A stretch of DNA of 64,000 bases from contig NC_133897.1 in the NCBI RefSeq assembly GCF_964199755.1, positions 120,300,552 through 120,364,551 of the forward strand. The letters run 5' to 3'. The notes beneath the pieces were generated by a model. It did no database searches. It was not told the origin of the DNA and saw only the letters and a list, made by a program, of their open reading frames with translations. Made by a program: the position numbers and the translations under genes. Source of the stretch: Larus michahellis (lineage: Eukaryota > Chordata > Aves > Charadriiformes > Laridae). Below are positions 36,286-47,366 of the stretch, in pieces. Positions within the stretch are counted from its first letter, which is position 1. Every line of letters begins with the position of its first letter.

Positions 36286-39200
36286 ACCCAGACTAAAGAA
36301 TAAACAAAATTAATGACATGATTTCTGTCCAGGACATGGGCACAATTAGGGTTCAACCTTGTGATATCGCTTGAAACATGCTGAAGGAGCAGGTCCAGCT
36401 CCACTCCCAAATATCTCCATCACTCCTGCTCCTAGCCATGCACTCCCACTGCTCACTTTGAGGTGACTTGTACTTGTGTAAGTCACACAGTAAGCCACAT
36501 CAGCCCAATCAGATGGCAAAAAGGGACAAGATGAAGCAGTTTCATTTGAGTTCAACTGAACCATTGTAAAGGAATCAGGAGGGAAAGCTGGTGGCTGGAG
36601 ACAGAGATGGGATGGGAAAAGGGGAGGAAGGACAGAGAAAGTGGGAGTCAGAAGAAAGGTTACTATAGCCTCCCCCTTTTGTCAGTGGTGAACTGCGACA
36701 TCAGCTTGGCCAAATTGTGAAAACATATCCTAAAACCAGGGTAAATTTAGATCTGCAATTGATCTCAAAATTATCCCACTCTACCTATACCCTCTCAAGA
36801 CATTGTGTGATGTATGATTACAGCAAGCAGGGGCTTTTGGACCTCAGCAGAGCTCTGTACTCAGGAATTAAATAATAGTGGCAATGCCTTACGCAGCACA
36901 GAAAAAGCTGATACTCTTGTGCACTGTATGCTGTCATGATGGCACTGTAACACGGTGAAGGAGAGGCTGGGAAAATGAGAACGGTGGAGAAAACATGGTC
37001 TGAGGGCCTTGATCCTTTACAACACAGACATAGAGTTACGAGCGAGGATGGAGGAGAACCAGAGCTTTACATTCAATGAAAGGACAGCTCTGTGCCTGCG
37101 GGACAGAGCTGGCTCACAGCTTGTCAGCAGCAGAGGAAAACTTCAACGTCAGGGCAGCAAAGGACAGACGGGTGAGGCCGTGCGGAACAGGCAGGTGTTG
37201 GCGTCGGGGAAGCACACGCAGTTACCGCCCTTACCTCTTCTCTGCTGCCTTCTTTCTTGCCAGGCCCAGCTAGCAAAGCCAACCTGCCTGTCATTGCCTG
37301 TTACTTCTCACCAGCGGCGCATTTGCCTTCGCACCCCCTAGTCCAGCCCATGATGCTGCTTTCACCCAACAGGGCAATGCTCAGCCCCTTCTGAGGCTTG
37401 CTTTGTTGCCCCATATGGGCAGTTGCCTGCTTTGTTTTTGCCTGAAGCCGGCCCCGCAACCAAATCAGTTCCTACCAAATAAGAAGAATCAGTCTGAAGA
37501 GGAGAGCACGCTCCTGCTCACGCTACAAATTCTGCAAAGCTTTCCAGCATCAATATCTACACAGAGTCATCTGAATATACACAGGGCTCCTAATTATGCA
37601 CTTTCCTCTCTGATTTATTCTGAATGGGGCAACATGATGACCACAGTGCAGTGCTCTATAACCTCATAACAGGATATGTCTCTCTTCAATGATCTGCCTG
37701 TTGCAGGGAAACAACTTTGTGTATGTATATATCTTTGTTCCCAAGGCTATGCATCAAAAAAAAAACCCAACTCCAAAATGCACTATAAGGGTCATAAATG
37801 GAAAACAACAAGCCTTTGAGGCAGGAAAATGATACACTCAGGCAAAAGCTCAGGATAATCTAGAGCTGCTGAAATCATGATGAGTGGTACAAAAATACCA
37901 GTGATAATGGACACAAAGCTTGCTAGGCAGAACAACACATGCTATGTAGCAATGGCCTCATGAGTGAATGGCACTTAGGGTCAGTCAAACTAGAGATACA
38001 AAGACTGTAAGCCATAAGAAGTGATTGTATTGCAAGAAAACATCATCCCAAACAGAACAATCCCAGAGCTATAACTATACACTTTGTATTAGTAAAGAAA
38101 ATTTAATCCCAAAGAACTGAAAATGACTCATTCCAAAATTAAAGGGATGGCTTTAGATCACTCGCTTCTGAGTTGGAACTTCCTCACAGCTTACAAGCGT
38201 GTAAAACCATGTTTTTAAATTGGATCTTCTCTACAATAAAACGGTTACAGTTAACACTGTGCTAAATTGTCTGTGGTGGTTGGCTTTTCCAGCTCTTGAA
38301 GAGAGAAACACAAGCAGCTTCTCAGGCTACCTAGAAATGGAGGAGACCTGCTGTTCACATAGTCTGGCCAAATGAAGTGCAGCCTGAAGGAGGCTGCATG
38401 ATTAAAGAACCTTAAGGAGAAAGAAGAGGAAGTTTAAGAATACCTGTTGCTTATATCTCGCACCTGTGGGGCCAGTATAGCTTAGTACTGGAAAAGAACC
38501 ACTTCTGGGGACAGTGAAAGCTGGCCTGGCTAGGGAAAAGCAAATTCAAAACAGCCTGAATCACATTAGGACTGTTCATGGGTTGGGTGCACTGATGGCT
38601 CTGACCACATCTGGGAGCGAAATTGTCTCCGTTCTGCTTGCTTTAGTGTTGTATACTGCCTTAGTTTATTCCCATAATTTACTGATTGTCCTCAAGTTCT
38701 TCTCCTCCCTAGCATGAATACACAGGACAACGCTTGGTAGGAATACAAACCTTCCTTTAGTTCAGCAAACCTTATTGGTTCCTCCCCTACTGCAGTCTAG
38801 TTGCTTTATTTCCTTCACTGTTTTCGAATGGCACCAGTTGGTGCTAACACAGAACAACAACCCCATGAGCAGCACCACCGTAGCCTCGCAAAGCTCCAAT
38901 AGATGAGCTGAGACCAGTTTTGCAACAGGGGTGTGATCAGTGCCTCCAGTTGCCCACCCTGCCCTCCAGCTGTCCACCCCCAAGGCCTCAGAGAACATTC
39001 CTGTGCCTCAGTGGCACCCACTTCACAGCCCTACATGTTCATCTGATCCACCAGAAGGAAGGGTTGGACTGCTGGAGAGATGTGGAGTGGCCACACACGG
39101 CCCTTTCTGTTTTGAGGTGAAAGCCTCCAGTGGATGGGCTACAATAAACAGCTGCTGCAGGGACACCTTCTGTGGCCACAAGTGTTTTCTCACTGAATGA

Positions 39201-40159
39201 GTGAGCTAGATCTGTACGGGGTACAAGGACAGGGTTGCTGCTCGAGCAAGTGATTGCTGCAGAACAGATCTGCAGTTCATTCTTGCCAAGAAAAAGCACT
39301 AATGTGACTTTGCAAAGTTTTCCTCTCCTAAGGTCAACTCAGAGAAGAGTTCGGCAAGCCCAGAGCTGTATTTCTTTTCTCTGGATGAACGGCTACCCTA
39401 AATTGTTAGTGAGGTGCAATTTAAAAGAGCTGGTAATAGATTTGCCAAAGTCTTCTCTGTAGAATCGATATTAGCTTGTACTCATAATAGCATTTCAAAC
39501 CATCATGTACTGAAGTCCTGACCATCTGGGCCAGGAAATGGCAATGGGAATTAGCATTTCTCCTCTGCTAGCCCCCAGTATGCTACCCTGTGGCTATTAC
39601 AGCCATCTATTTTGCATTCTGGTTCCCCTGTGATATTGACAATAAACAGTAAACAGTGCACTTGGTAATAACTTCTCCAAAGGATAAAAAAAAACAAACC
39701 CTCAACAAAAAAGCATAATGTAGGCACACTCTGTAGGAGTTTCCAAGATGGTTTGCAGCAGCTACTCAGGCATCAATGCCAAACAAAATTATCTGAGTGG
39801 TAGAAAAAGGTCCCCAAACAGCTGCCACCAGCTGTAACAGGCCAAGTTAGAAATAACGAAAGGAAGATTTTTATTTTTTTCCCTGTGCATTATGAGAAAT
39901 GGGAGCAGTACTATGTAGAGTGTCTGCACCTTCTAAAGACTCTTTTGTCACACATAATCCTTATAGAAATTTACATATGTCACCATCTGCCGGTACCCTC
40001 CATTACTACATTGCAATATTATGTTATTCTATAACTTCAACAAGATGATTCATAAAATTCCCATGACTGTGTTTAGAAAAGAGTGTATTGAAGATGTTAG
40101 TGTAATGGAAATGGTCAAATCAGTGTGAAATCACCGGAGTTTGAGGTAACACTGTAAGG
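36286..40159. other. unique non-coding stretch, no gene seen
   Basis: No gene recognised. The segment about 37000-37350 is somewhat GC-richer, with overlapping frames of 65-110 codons in two plus-strand registers, but without family resemblance. The stretch 38760-39300 has overlapping frames on both strands and is likely stop-poor non-coding sequence. Confidence 0.5.
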
Positions 40160-40637
40160 ACATGGACCCGTTGGAGCGAGTCCAGAGAGGGGTCATGAAG
40201 ATGATCAGAGGGCTGGAGCACCTCTCCTATGGACACAGGCTGAGAGAGTTGGGGTTGCTCAGCCTGGAGAAGAGAAAGTTCTGTGGAGACCTTATGGCGA
40301 CCTTCCAGTATCTGAAGGGGGCCTACAAAAAAGCTGGAGAGGGACTTTTTACAAGGGCATGTAGTGATAGGATGAGGGGTAATGGCTTCAAACTGGAAGA
40401 GGGGAGATTTAGATTAGATATTACAAAAAAATTTTTCACTCTGAGGGTGGTGAGGCACTGGAACAGGATGCCAAGGGAAGTTGTTGAGGCCCCATCCCTG
40501 GAAATGTTCAAGGCCAGTCTAGGTGGGGCTTTAAGAAACCTTGTGTAGTGGGAGGTGTCCCTGCCCATGGCAGGGGGCTTGGAACTAGATGGTCTTTAAC
40601 GTCCCTTCCAACTTAAACCATTCTATGAGTCTATGAT
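40160..40637 (+). mobile_element. CR1 LINE, 5'-truncated 3' end
   Basis: A 5'-truncated copy of the avian CR1 non-LTR retrotransposon. From 40162 to 40548 it keeps a 128-codon uninterrupted frame that is the C-terminal end of CR1 ORF2 (the reverse-transcriptase protein). It starts with the LERVQRG motif, continues through GLEHLSYGHRLRELG, SLEKRK, FQYLKGAYKKAGEGLFTRAC and RHWNRMPREVVEAPSLE, and ends at ALRNLV. The following 3' UTR contains GGAGGTGTCCCTGCCCATGG and GGTCTTTAACGTCCCTTCCA, and closes with ATTCTATGAGTCTATGATAA, a slightly decayed form of the short CR1 tail repeat. Truncation at the 5' end is the usual fate of CR1 copies, so the open frame is not a functional gene. No target-site duplication was found. 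This is one of the younger insertions here. Confidence 0.93.
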
Positions 40638-41265
40638 AAGTTTGCAAAGTTCAGTCCATATTTTCACCTGGAGAACGGGGAAATGCCTGGGAATGGGGAA
40701 AGGGGAGGCTTCTCAGAGTAACTTGTTACAGAATGATGGAGAGATTTGTCTGATTGCTTGTTAGGAAAGAGAGAAAGGAAAAGGTCTACAGGCAGCAAGG
40801 CACAAAGTAGAACTTTAATCAGTTTGCTGTCCTGTCCTTAGGATCCTGGCTTGTGCCTCCCAATCCTTTTTGCTTTACATCTGCCTGTCTGAGACCTTGT
40901 CCAACTCCAGTCCTCCAGTCACCAATTTCAATGTCCTTTTTTCCAATTTTTTTACAGTGATCTTCTTCAGGTTTTTTTGGGTGATCTTGAAGGATTGCTG
41001 GCAGCTCCACCTCATAACTCTTTTGGATTATAAATCTGTCCAGTAGTGCTTTCTTTGTCCAGAGATGAGAATAGTCCTTTACTCAATTCTTCACCATGGA
41101 TCAGTGCAGTGCTCACACGCTAACATTGTGTAATGGTGAATGCATGGAGGTTTACAGGCTTTATATAAAATCATCTTCCCTAAATTAATTTCTATATGAA
41201 AATATCATGTAAAAAATATATCTAAAAGTCACTCATGGCAGTTACGTTCTCCTGCATACGTAGGT
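40638..41265. other. unique spacer between CR1 and LTR
   Basis: About 630 bp with no recognised feature, lying between the two young insertions. The 63-codon minus-strand frame at 40819-41010 is Lys/Asp-rich and has no family resemblance. Confidence 0.5.
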
Positions 41266-41843
41266 TGTCATGGTTTCAGCTGGGATAGAGTTGACTTTCT
41301 TACTAGCAGCTGGTATAGTGCTATGTTTTGGATTGGGGATGAGAATGGTGTTGCTAGCACACTGGTGGTCTCGGTTGTTGCTTGGCAGTGAAGGCCTTTT
41401 CTGCTCCTCACACCACCCCGCCAGCGAGTAGGCTGGGGGTGCACTAAAAGTTGGGAGGAAACACAGCTGTGACAGCTGACCCCAACTGGCCAAAGGGATA
41501 TTCCATACTATATGACATCATGTTCAGTCTATAAAGCTGGAGGAAGTTGGGGGGGACATTCAGAGTTACGGTGTTTTGTCTTCCCAAGTAACTGTTAACA
41601 TGTGATGAAGCTCTGTTTCCTGGAGATGGCTGAACACCTGACTGCCAATGAGAAGCAGTGAATTTATTCCTTGATTTGTTTTGTTTGCGTGCACAGCTTT
41701 TGCTTTATTTATTGAACTGTGATTATCTTAACCCATGAGTTTTCTCACTTCTACTTTTCTGATTCTCTCCCCCATCACAGCGGGGGGGGGGAGCGAGCCA
41801 GCGGCTTGTGGTGCTTGGTTCCAGCTGGGGTTAAACCATGACA
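41266..41843 (+). mobile_element. solo LTR of an avian endogenous retrovirus
   Basis: A 578-bp element opening TGTCATGGTTT and closing AAACCATGACA, so it has 11-bp perfect terminal inverted repeats with the canonical TG...CA ends. Its body contains a TATA-like TATAAAG at 41530-41536, a TCTCCCCCATC segment before a G10 run (41782-41791), and the AGCGAGCCAGCGGCTTGTGG block near the end. All are familiar from a very common LTR family in bird genomes. No primer-binding site, gag/pol/env or second LTR flanks it, so it is a solo LTR left by recombination between two LTRs. The 5-bp flanks TAGGT and TCCAT do not match, so a target-site duplication is not visible. At the usual poly(A) position the sequence reads ATTGAA (41711-41716). 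The class (ERVL-like or ERVK-like) is left open. Confidence 0.88.
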
Positions 41844-43229
41844 TCCATCTACTTCAGAGCTTCTCTTCACAGCCAAAAAAGTTGTATTTCTAACTGCAGG
41901 GAAATGAATACAAATAGGCCACCCTAAGGTAAAAAATACAGCGAGAACAAGTTGTGTTATATTCCCTTCCAGGTAAATTTACTCCAAGCTTAACTTCAAG
42001 TGGGGAATAGGGTTGATCTAGGTGAATTTACCTTGAAGTGAAACTTTGCTATGATGTTTTCTTGTGCTTTTTATTTGGGATAGACAATCCTTCCTAGATC
42101 AAAGTAAAAAACACAGCGTTTTTAGCAAATTTTTTGTTCACAAAACTGGTAACTGCTTAGGATCCTGGCAACACTTATGTAGATTTTAGTCTCTGAAATA
42201 TAACTGAATTAAAGAGACACAGCTTCTGTGTTTCTAACAACATGAATAAGAACACTTTTTGGTAGTAGTGCCTTGAATGTGAACTTTGCCCAGGAAAAAA
42301 ATTATTCTCTGGGGCAAGCCTTGACTGTTGACTGCAGGTGCCGCTGCGCCTGGCATTAGAGCAGGCGCTTTCGGCACTGCTGGGGGCTTACCACCACCTC
42401 CAAAATGCACAACAAGGAGCCTCTTAGTAATAAAAAAGGAATTTGGGGATTATTCTTTGGTGAGGGGGTATCTATCTGTGGATTTGGATGGAATATCCAG
42501 CCTCGTACTCCCGACTTGGACTCAGCTGTTAAAAACTGCAACTTTGAATCATCTGTTTAATCATCAGTTTATAGACATCATACTGTCTGTGTCGAGGTCC
42601 CATTGTATGCTTTTTACATGAATAGTGTTACTTCATCTTTTTGTAGTCTTTTACATTCAGGAGATGTGCTCTAAGCTTCGGGTAGGATCATAAGATAAGA
42701 GTTAAACGCTGTACTTTATTTTAGGGAACAAGTCACATTTTAGAAACAGCTTTATCTAGAAAGGAATTTGAATTTTTTTGTAGCTTATCACGTTTCTGTT
42801 GTATTCAGGCGAAATGTCACACATTGGCATCTATAGGGGAGCTATTGTCAGTGACCTTTACACTACCTTGAAAAAGCAATAAAAACTTCTTTTTTTTTTT
42901 TTTTCCCCATTTGCTCAAAGAAAGAAGAGGAGAAATGACTCTGAACTCTTTCAGTAGCAGCTAAATCTTCACTTACTTCCTAATAACAATCCTTGTCCAG
43001 AGCAGGTAACAAGGTTCCCTGTCAATAGACATAACTTAAATAAATCCAATAAATACCGAGAAAACTTTACAGTAAAACTGCATTGTTAGTGACATTAAAA
43101 GACCCGTGCATTTGCAAGCTCAAATATTTTCTTTCCTTTTTTTTTTTCTTTTTTTTTTTTCACGAGACTTTGGCTCTCCATACAGGGAGACATAAACCTG
43201 AGTGCTCCACTGTTCAAAACAAAAATTAA
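41844..43229. other. unique non-coding stretch with T runs
   Basis: No gene recognised. T homopolymers at 42890-42904 and 43137-43160 (one interruption). The 97-codon frame at 42328-42621 has no family resemblance. Confidence 0.5.
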
Positions 43230-43500
43230 GACCAGTTTGCACAGCGTTGTAGATTAAACAAGAGAAAATGTTAGGTAATTAAATGCTAATGATTCAAGCT
43301 GGGTGCTTATGTTTTGGATTACTTGCCTAATAATGTTAGCATTTAAATGGTCAGCTTTGAAGTTAACAAACAGCCCATTAAGATGCAACCGGGGAGTTGC
43401 GGGCTCTTTGGGTGCCATTGTTTCAGTCTGGCTGGCTGCAGACTCAACAAAACAGCAGTGATGGGATTTACACAGCGAAGACTATTTTTTTGCAATTGGA
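43230..43500. promoter_or_regulatory. candidate conserved non-coding / enhancer-like block
   Basis: A compact, repeat-free block with a run of homeodomain and related words: GGTAATTAAATGCTAATGA at about 43274-43292, CTAATAATG at about 43328, AGCATTTAAATGG at about 43339, CATTAAGATG at about 43376, and CCATTGTTTC at about 43416, which contains the Sox-type core ATTGTT. It lies between two poly-T tracts. The words TAATTA, CATTAA and ATTGTT close together are typical of developmental enhancers, but conservation is untested. Confidence 0.28.
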
Positions 43501-45839
43501 AGGGCTAGAAGTTTTGGTTGGGTTTTTTTTTTTTTTCTTTTAGTGAAAGCTCGTATTATTGAGAACACAGCATGTGGGAAAAGCCTAAATCTCCTCATTT
43601 CTTCTGAGTCCTGGGATTTCTATTGTCCCTGCTGACTGCTTAAATCCAAATCACTTGGTTCCCAAGCGGTTGCTCTGTGCAGTGATCATCCTACTGCAGC
43701 CATTCAAACTCTACCAGATTGTTGACTCCTAGGTGGCATTGCTGGGTACTTGCAAGGGTTAATATAAAAATGCACTCCTGTCAGTGAAAGTTAAAGGAGC
43801 TTCCGCGATGAAAATTGCGTCACAAAATGAAAAATCCTCGAAATAGTGGCTACCTATAGGACAGAAATGGTTAAGAGATAATTGTCAATAGAACAGTATA
43901 TTCTCCAGGATAATGGACTCCTGCAGATGCAAGAAAGCCAAAGCATTTATGGAAAATAAATGGCACGGTGCGGCTCAGGTTCTTTCTTCGTCAAAATGCA
44001 CAACACTGATCCTGTGACAACGGTCTGTTATTCCCAATCATTGATGTAGACTTAATTATTTTATCTAATGGAGGTTGATGTGGGAGTTACTTACTGTGCC
44101 ACAGTAGACCTATTGCAGTTTGAGTGCCTCTGAAGAGAAAGGCACTGTGGATTTCAGTGCCTGGATTTCATCAAACGTTTTGTTATCCCTACTGTGACTG
44201 CTATTTCCCGTACTTGCCATGTGGTGTTAACCAAGGAGAGCTAGTTTCGCACTATCAAAAAGGGGATCGCTGTGACAGTTTGATGTTTCTTGGTGGCAAC
44301 TGTAAATATTGACATTTTAGTGACTACCACAGTGGGAACTTGATGCAACTCATTAAAGGTAATGGGTTTTTTTACTGAATTTAAAGTGAATAATTTCAGG
44401 CCCTGTTTGGTGCATTAGGAGGAGGAGAACTATTCTTAAATTGGCTTTGTTTTCTACTATCTTCTACATGATGTAGAAATGCCAGAACAGTCTCCTCGTA
44501 TAACTGTCTTAGTTGTTGGGTTTTTATCTTTTGTGGTCTGCTAAAGGATTTATTAAAAATGCCACGAAATATGTACTGCTAGATCTCAGAACTTAATCAA
44601 AGAAATCGGTGATCTGGGTGTTTAACAGAGACTTCTTTGTGCCAAAAATGTGAAATAGTGAAATAGTTCTTAGCTAGAAAGATTGTACTAAAACAATTTC
44701 TTTTAGTTATTCACTTGCCATCTTCATTCTTGTGATGCCATTTTTGTAATTTATCATGTTTTTTTTTTTTTTTTCTCAGAAATGTTAGATAGAACTTACC
44801 TATCTATTTTGGTCTCCTGTTCCATCCTGTGTTGACTTAGAGAGAATAGCTTTTAAGGGTTATTTCCACATTTAACCACCCACACGTGACATGACCAGCA
44901 AAATGACGGCAGGTTTAATGCTGCATGGGCTGTCTGGAGCTGAACAAAAGGGCATAGACTTGGCCCTCTGTATTGCACGCAAAAGCTGAATGTAATAACT
45001 TAGCAGGTTGTGCAAAAAAAAAAAAAAAAAACCACAGCAAAAAGTGAATCCAAAATACAATAATGACATAGATAGAGATCAATAGTATGATTAAAGTACC
45101 AGGATCACACTGATTTTTCTCCAAGTGTCTACAGCTGTTAGAGTGAATGTCTGGTGATTTTTTAACTAGCCCAGTTTTAATTAGGTAGGTGGCTGAGAAA
45201 GTCACATGAAGCCTGCCTTGCCTTCTCACTCCGTTTTTGATCAGCTCCATGACCTGATGCATCCCTCCTGCTTTAAACTTAACAAAAGCAAGGACAGCCA
45301 GGAAAGTACCCTCCCCCTCTGCCAAACTTTTCTAGCTGTCTCGTTCAAACACATTATCTTCTTCACAGATATTCCCACCCTGACTGTCAGGTGATTAGCT
45401 AGAAGATCACCACAAATCACAGGTGATTTTTAAGCTAAACCACATTCTCTTTGTTACAGTTTGATCCTTCTGTTACTGTAATAACAATGCCTATAAACAT
45501 TAGTTAGGAGTCCACGGAAAAGTTTGCTATATGTAGCTTAAAGCCCATATGTGAATTGGGCTGTTGGCTTCAGTGAGGATTATGCTATCTGCATCTTGTA
45601 TTTAGCCTGGATTGCTCCTAGAGAGGCTGATGACCACTTTTTAGTGCAATGTATCTATCTATTTGGTTTTTGCCATATATGATGATTTTGTCTATGTCTG
45701 AGAGTTAAGAATATGTGGACATTAATTTGGAACAACTTCACAAACCTGTTATCTTTACTATAATTTTTCTGGCCTTATAAGTGGCCATTATATGAATGAC
45801 ACAAGTAATATAGATTACTTAATTTTTCGGTGCTTAAGA
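43501..45839. other. unique non-coding stretch with homopolymer runs
   Basis: No gene recognised. T runs at 43523-43540 (one C) and 44759-44774; A run at 45014-45031. A 136-codon minus-strand frame (44915-45325) crosses the A run and has no family resemblance, so it is treated as chance. Confidence 0.5.
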
Positions 45840-45959
45840 TTTATTATTAGGTGTTACAGCATTTTAGAATGGCAGTCACAATCTGGGGTTGTCTCTGAGT
45901 GCGGAGGAAGGCCTGTTACAAACTAGCTCTGCCTGCTTGCTAAAACCACCCGATGTATT

Positions 45960-46256
45960 TCATGTTGAGGATGGAAACAACTGCACTGGCTTCTCTGGCC
46001 TTTTCTCCTGACCATATTTCATTCCCAAGTCCGTATCCCAAAGATGCAACTTCTTTGTTTTGCAGCATCTTGAGGAGGGGACTGAAGAGCTTTCTGAGGA
46101 GCTGCAGATCACCTGAGTAGCTCTATTCTTTTTAGGACTCTTCCCAGACAGGTAATTTTCAATGTACTCCACTGCTGACACATATATCCACCGAATGACT
46201 GGTGTGCTCCACACCGCCTCTTCTTTTAGCCCTTTCTCCCGTGCCAGAACACCAGA
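45960..46256 (-). other. open frame resembling a possible terminal exon (unconfirmed)
   Basis: On the minus strand the frame is open from about 46256 down to a TGA at 45960-45962, about 98 codons. Immediately upstream is an acceptor-like context (TCACTTCCTCACAGCAG, and nearer AATCCTACAG). An AATAAA lies at 45845-45840 on the minus strand, about 115 bp past the stop. There is no ATG near the 5' end, so it would be a last exon rather than a complete gene. The predicted peptide has an aromatic stretch (RWIYVSAVEYIENYLSG), then a Lys/Ser-rich part (SSSESSSVPSS), and ends VQLFPSST. I do not recognise a family. A frame of this length is not statistically unusual here, so chance remains the more likely explanation. 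Confidence 0.15.
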
Positions 46257-47323
46257 CTGTAGGATTTACACAGCTGCTGTGAGGAAGTGATAAAACAACA
46301 CTACAAAGAGCAGCTTTCAGGTGGGAAGGTATAAGCAGTCTGTGAGAATGTGGCTGCATGGCATGCAGAAGCTTCTCTTGCTAAATGGGGTGTTGGACGC
46401 ACTCTTAGATGTCCCTAGTTGATGATGATGCCACACCATACCTAGAGAATTTACAATCCTTTTCAGAAAAAAAGACCTTATTGTCCTTCCTGTGTCTGAA
46501 AGTCCTGCTTTGAGCATGTCCCAGGCTCTCTCCAAGGTTAGTCATTGATTTCTGGCTTTATATGGTTAAGGGCTAATTTTCGCACAGTATCTGAAGGTGC
46601 TTCAGAGCTCCATATCAGCTGACAGACTCTCCATGCCACTATTTCTGCACGCTGCACTTACTTGGCCACCTGAGCTTGCCACTCCTCATCACAAGTGACA
46701 GTGGTCCTTAACTCCCCCCCTGTGGAATTTTAGCAGCTCTGAAGAGAGGATGGATCTTGCATTGCAAGGCTGCAGTCCGCCATCTCCAAGCCAAGAAAGA
46801 ATCAATCTAGGATAGTATGGCTCTGCACCGGTCCCGTTAATAAGCTGTTAAATACTTAGACCTTGGCGAATGACTAGCACTGCTTATGGTGGGTACAGAG
46901 AACAGTTAACATCTGTCACATACGTATAAGCAAACTATTTTCTATGGCAACTATTGATCATAACCAGCTATAGTGAAATCTATATACAGCCATCTCTTCT
47001 TTTGCCTTACACTACACAAGGAGGTGGAAAACAATTCGTATACCGTCAGGACTGGCCGAAGGTGTTGCCCCCAAACCTGCAATAAACATAATTTTTAAAT
47101 AAAAAAGGCAACTTTAAAATATTCATATCTGTGTTTTCTGTTTTACTCAAGGCAGAAAAATTACACCAAAATTCTCCTGATGTTTTACGGTTAACCTGAA
47201 AAGAAGGTAGTCATAAATTTCTTATCAGAAAAGTAGCAGTGCTTCAGTTTTAGACTGTTGAAACCAAAAGAGATGCAAGTAAAGACTGCTCATCCACAAA
47301 ATACACTTATCAAAATTAAAAGT
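46257..47323. other. unique non-coding stretch
   Basis: No gene, transposon or notable structure recognised. AT-rich towards the right end. Confidence 0.5.
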
Positions 47324-47366
47324 GCTTCAAAACCATACTTTCTAGGGCTTCAAAACCATACTTTTC
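47324..47366 (+). repeat. 23-bp tandem duplication
   Basis: GCTTCAAAACCATACTTT occurs at 47324 and again at 47347, with a period of 23 bp. Both copies are followed by TCT or TTCT and then diverge. It is a small recent-looking local duplication with no evident function. Confidence 0.88.

Noticed and set aside
40162..40548. 128-codon open frame as a host gene
   Set aside because: It is the C-terminal ORF2 piece of a 5'-truncated CR1 element, not an independent gene.
41242..41493. 83-codon minus-strand open frame
   Set aside because: It lies almost entirely within the solo LTR, read antisense.
45014..45325. Processed pseudogene with poly-A tail
   Set aside because: The A run at 45014-45031 has no recognisable transcript-derived sequence next to it and no target duplication could be seen.
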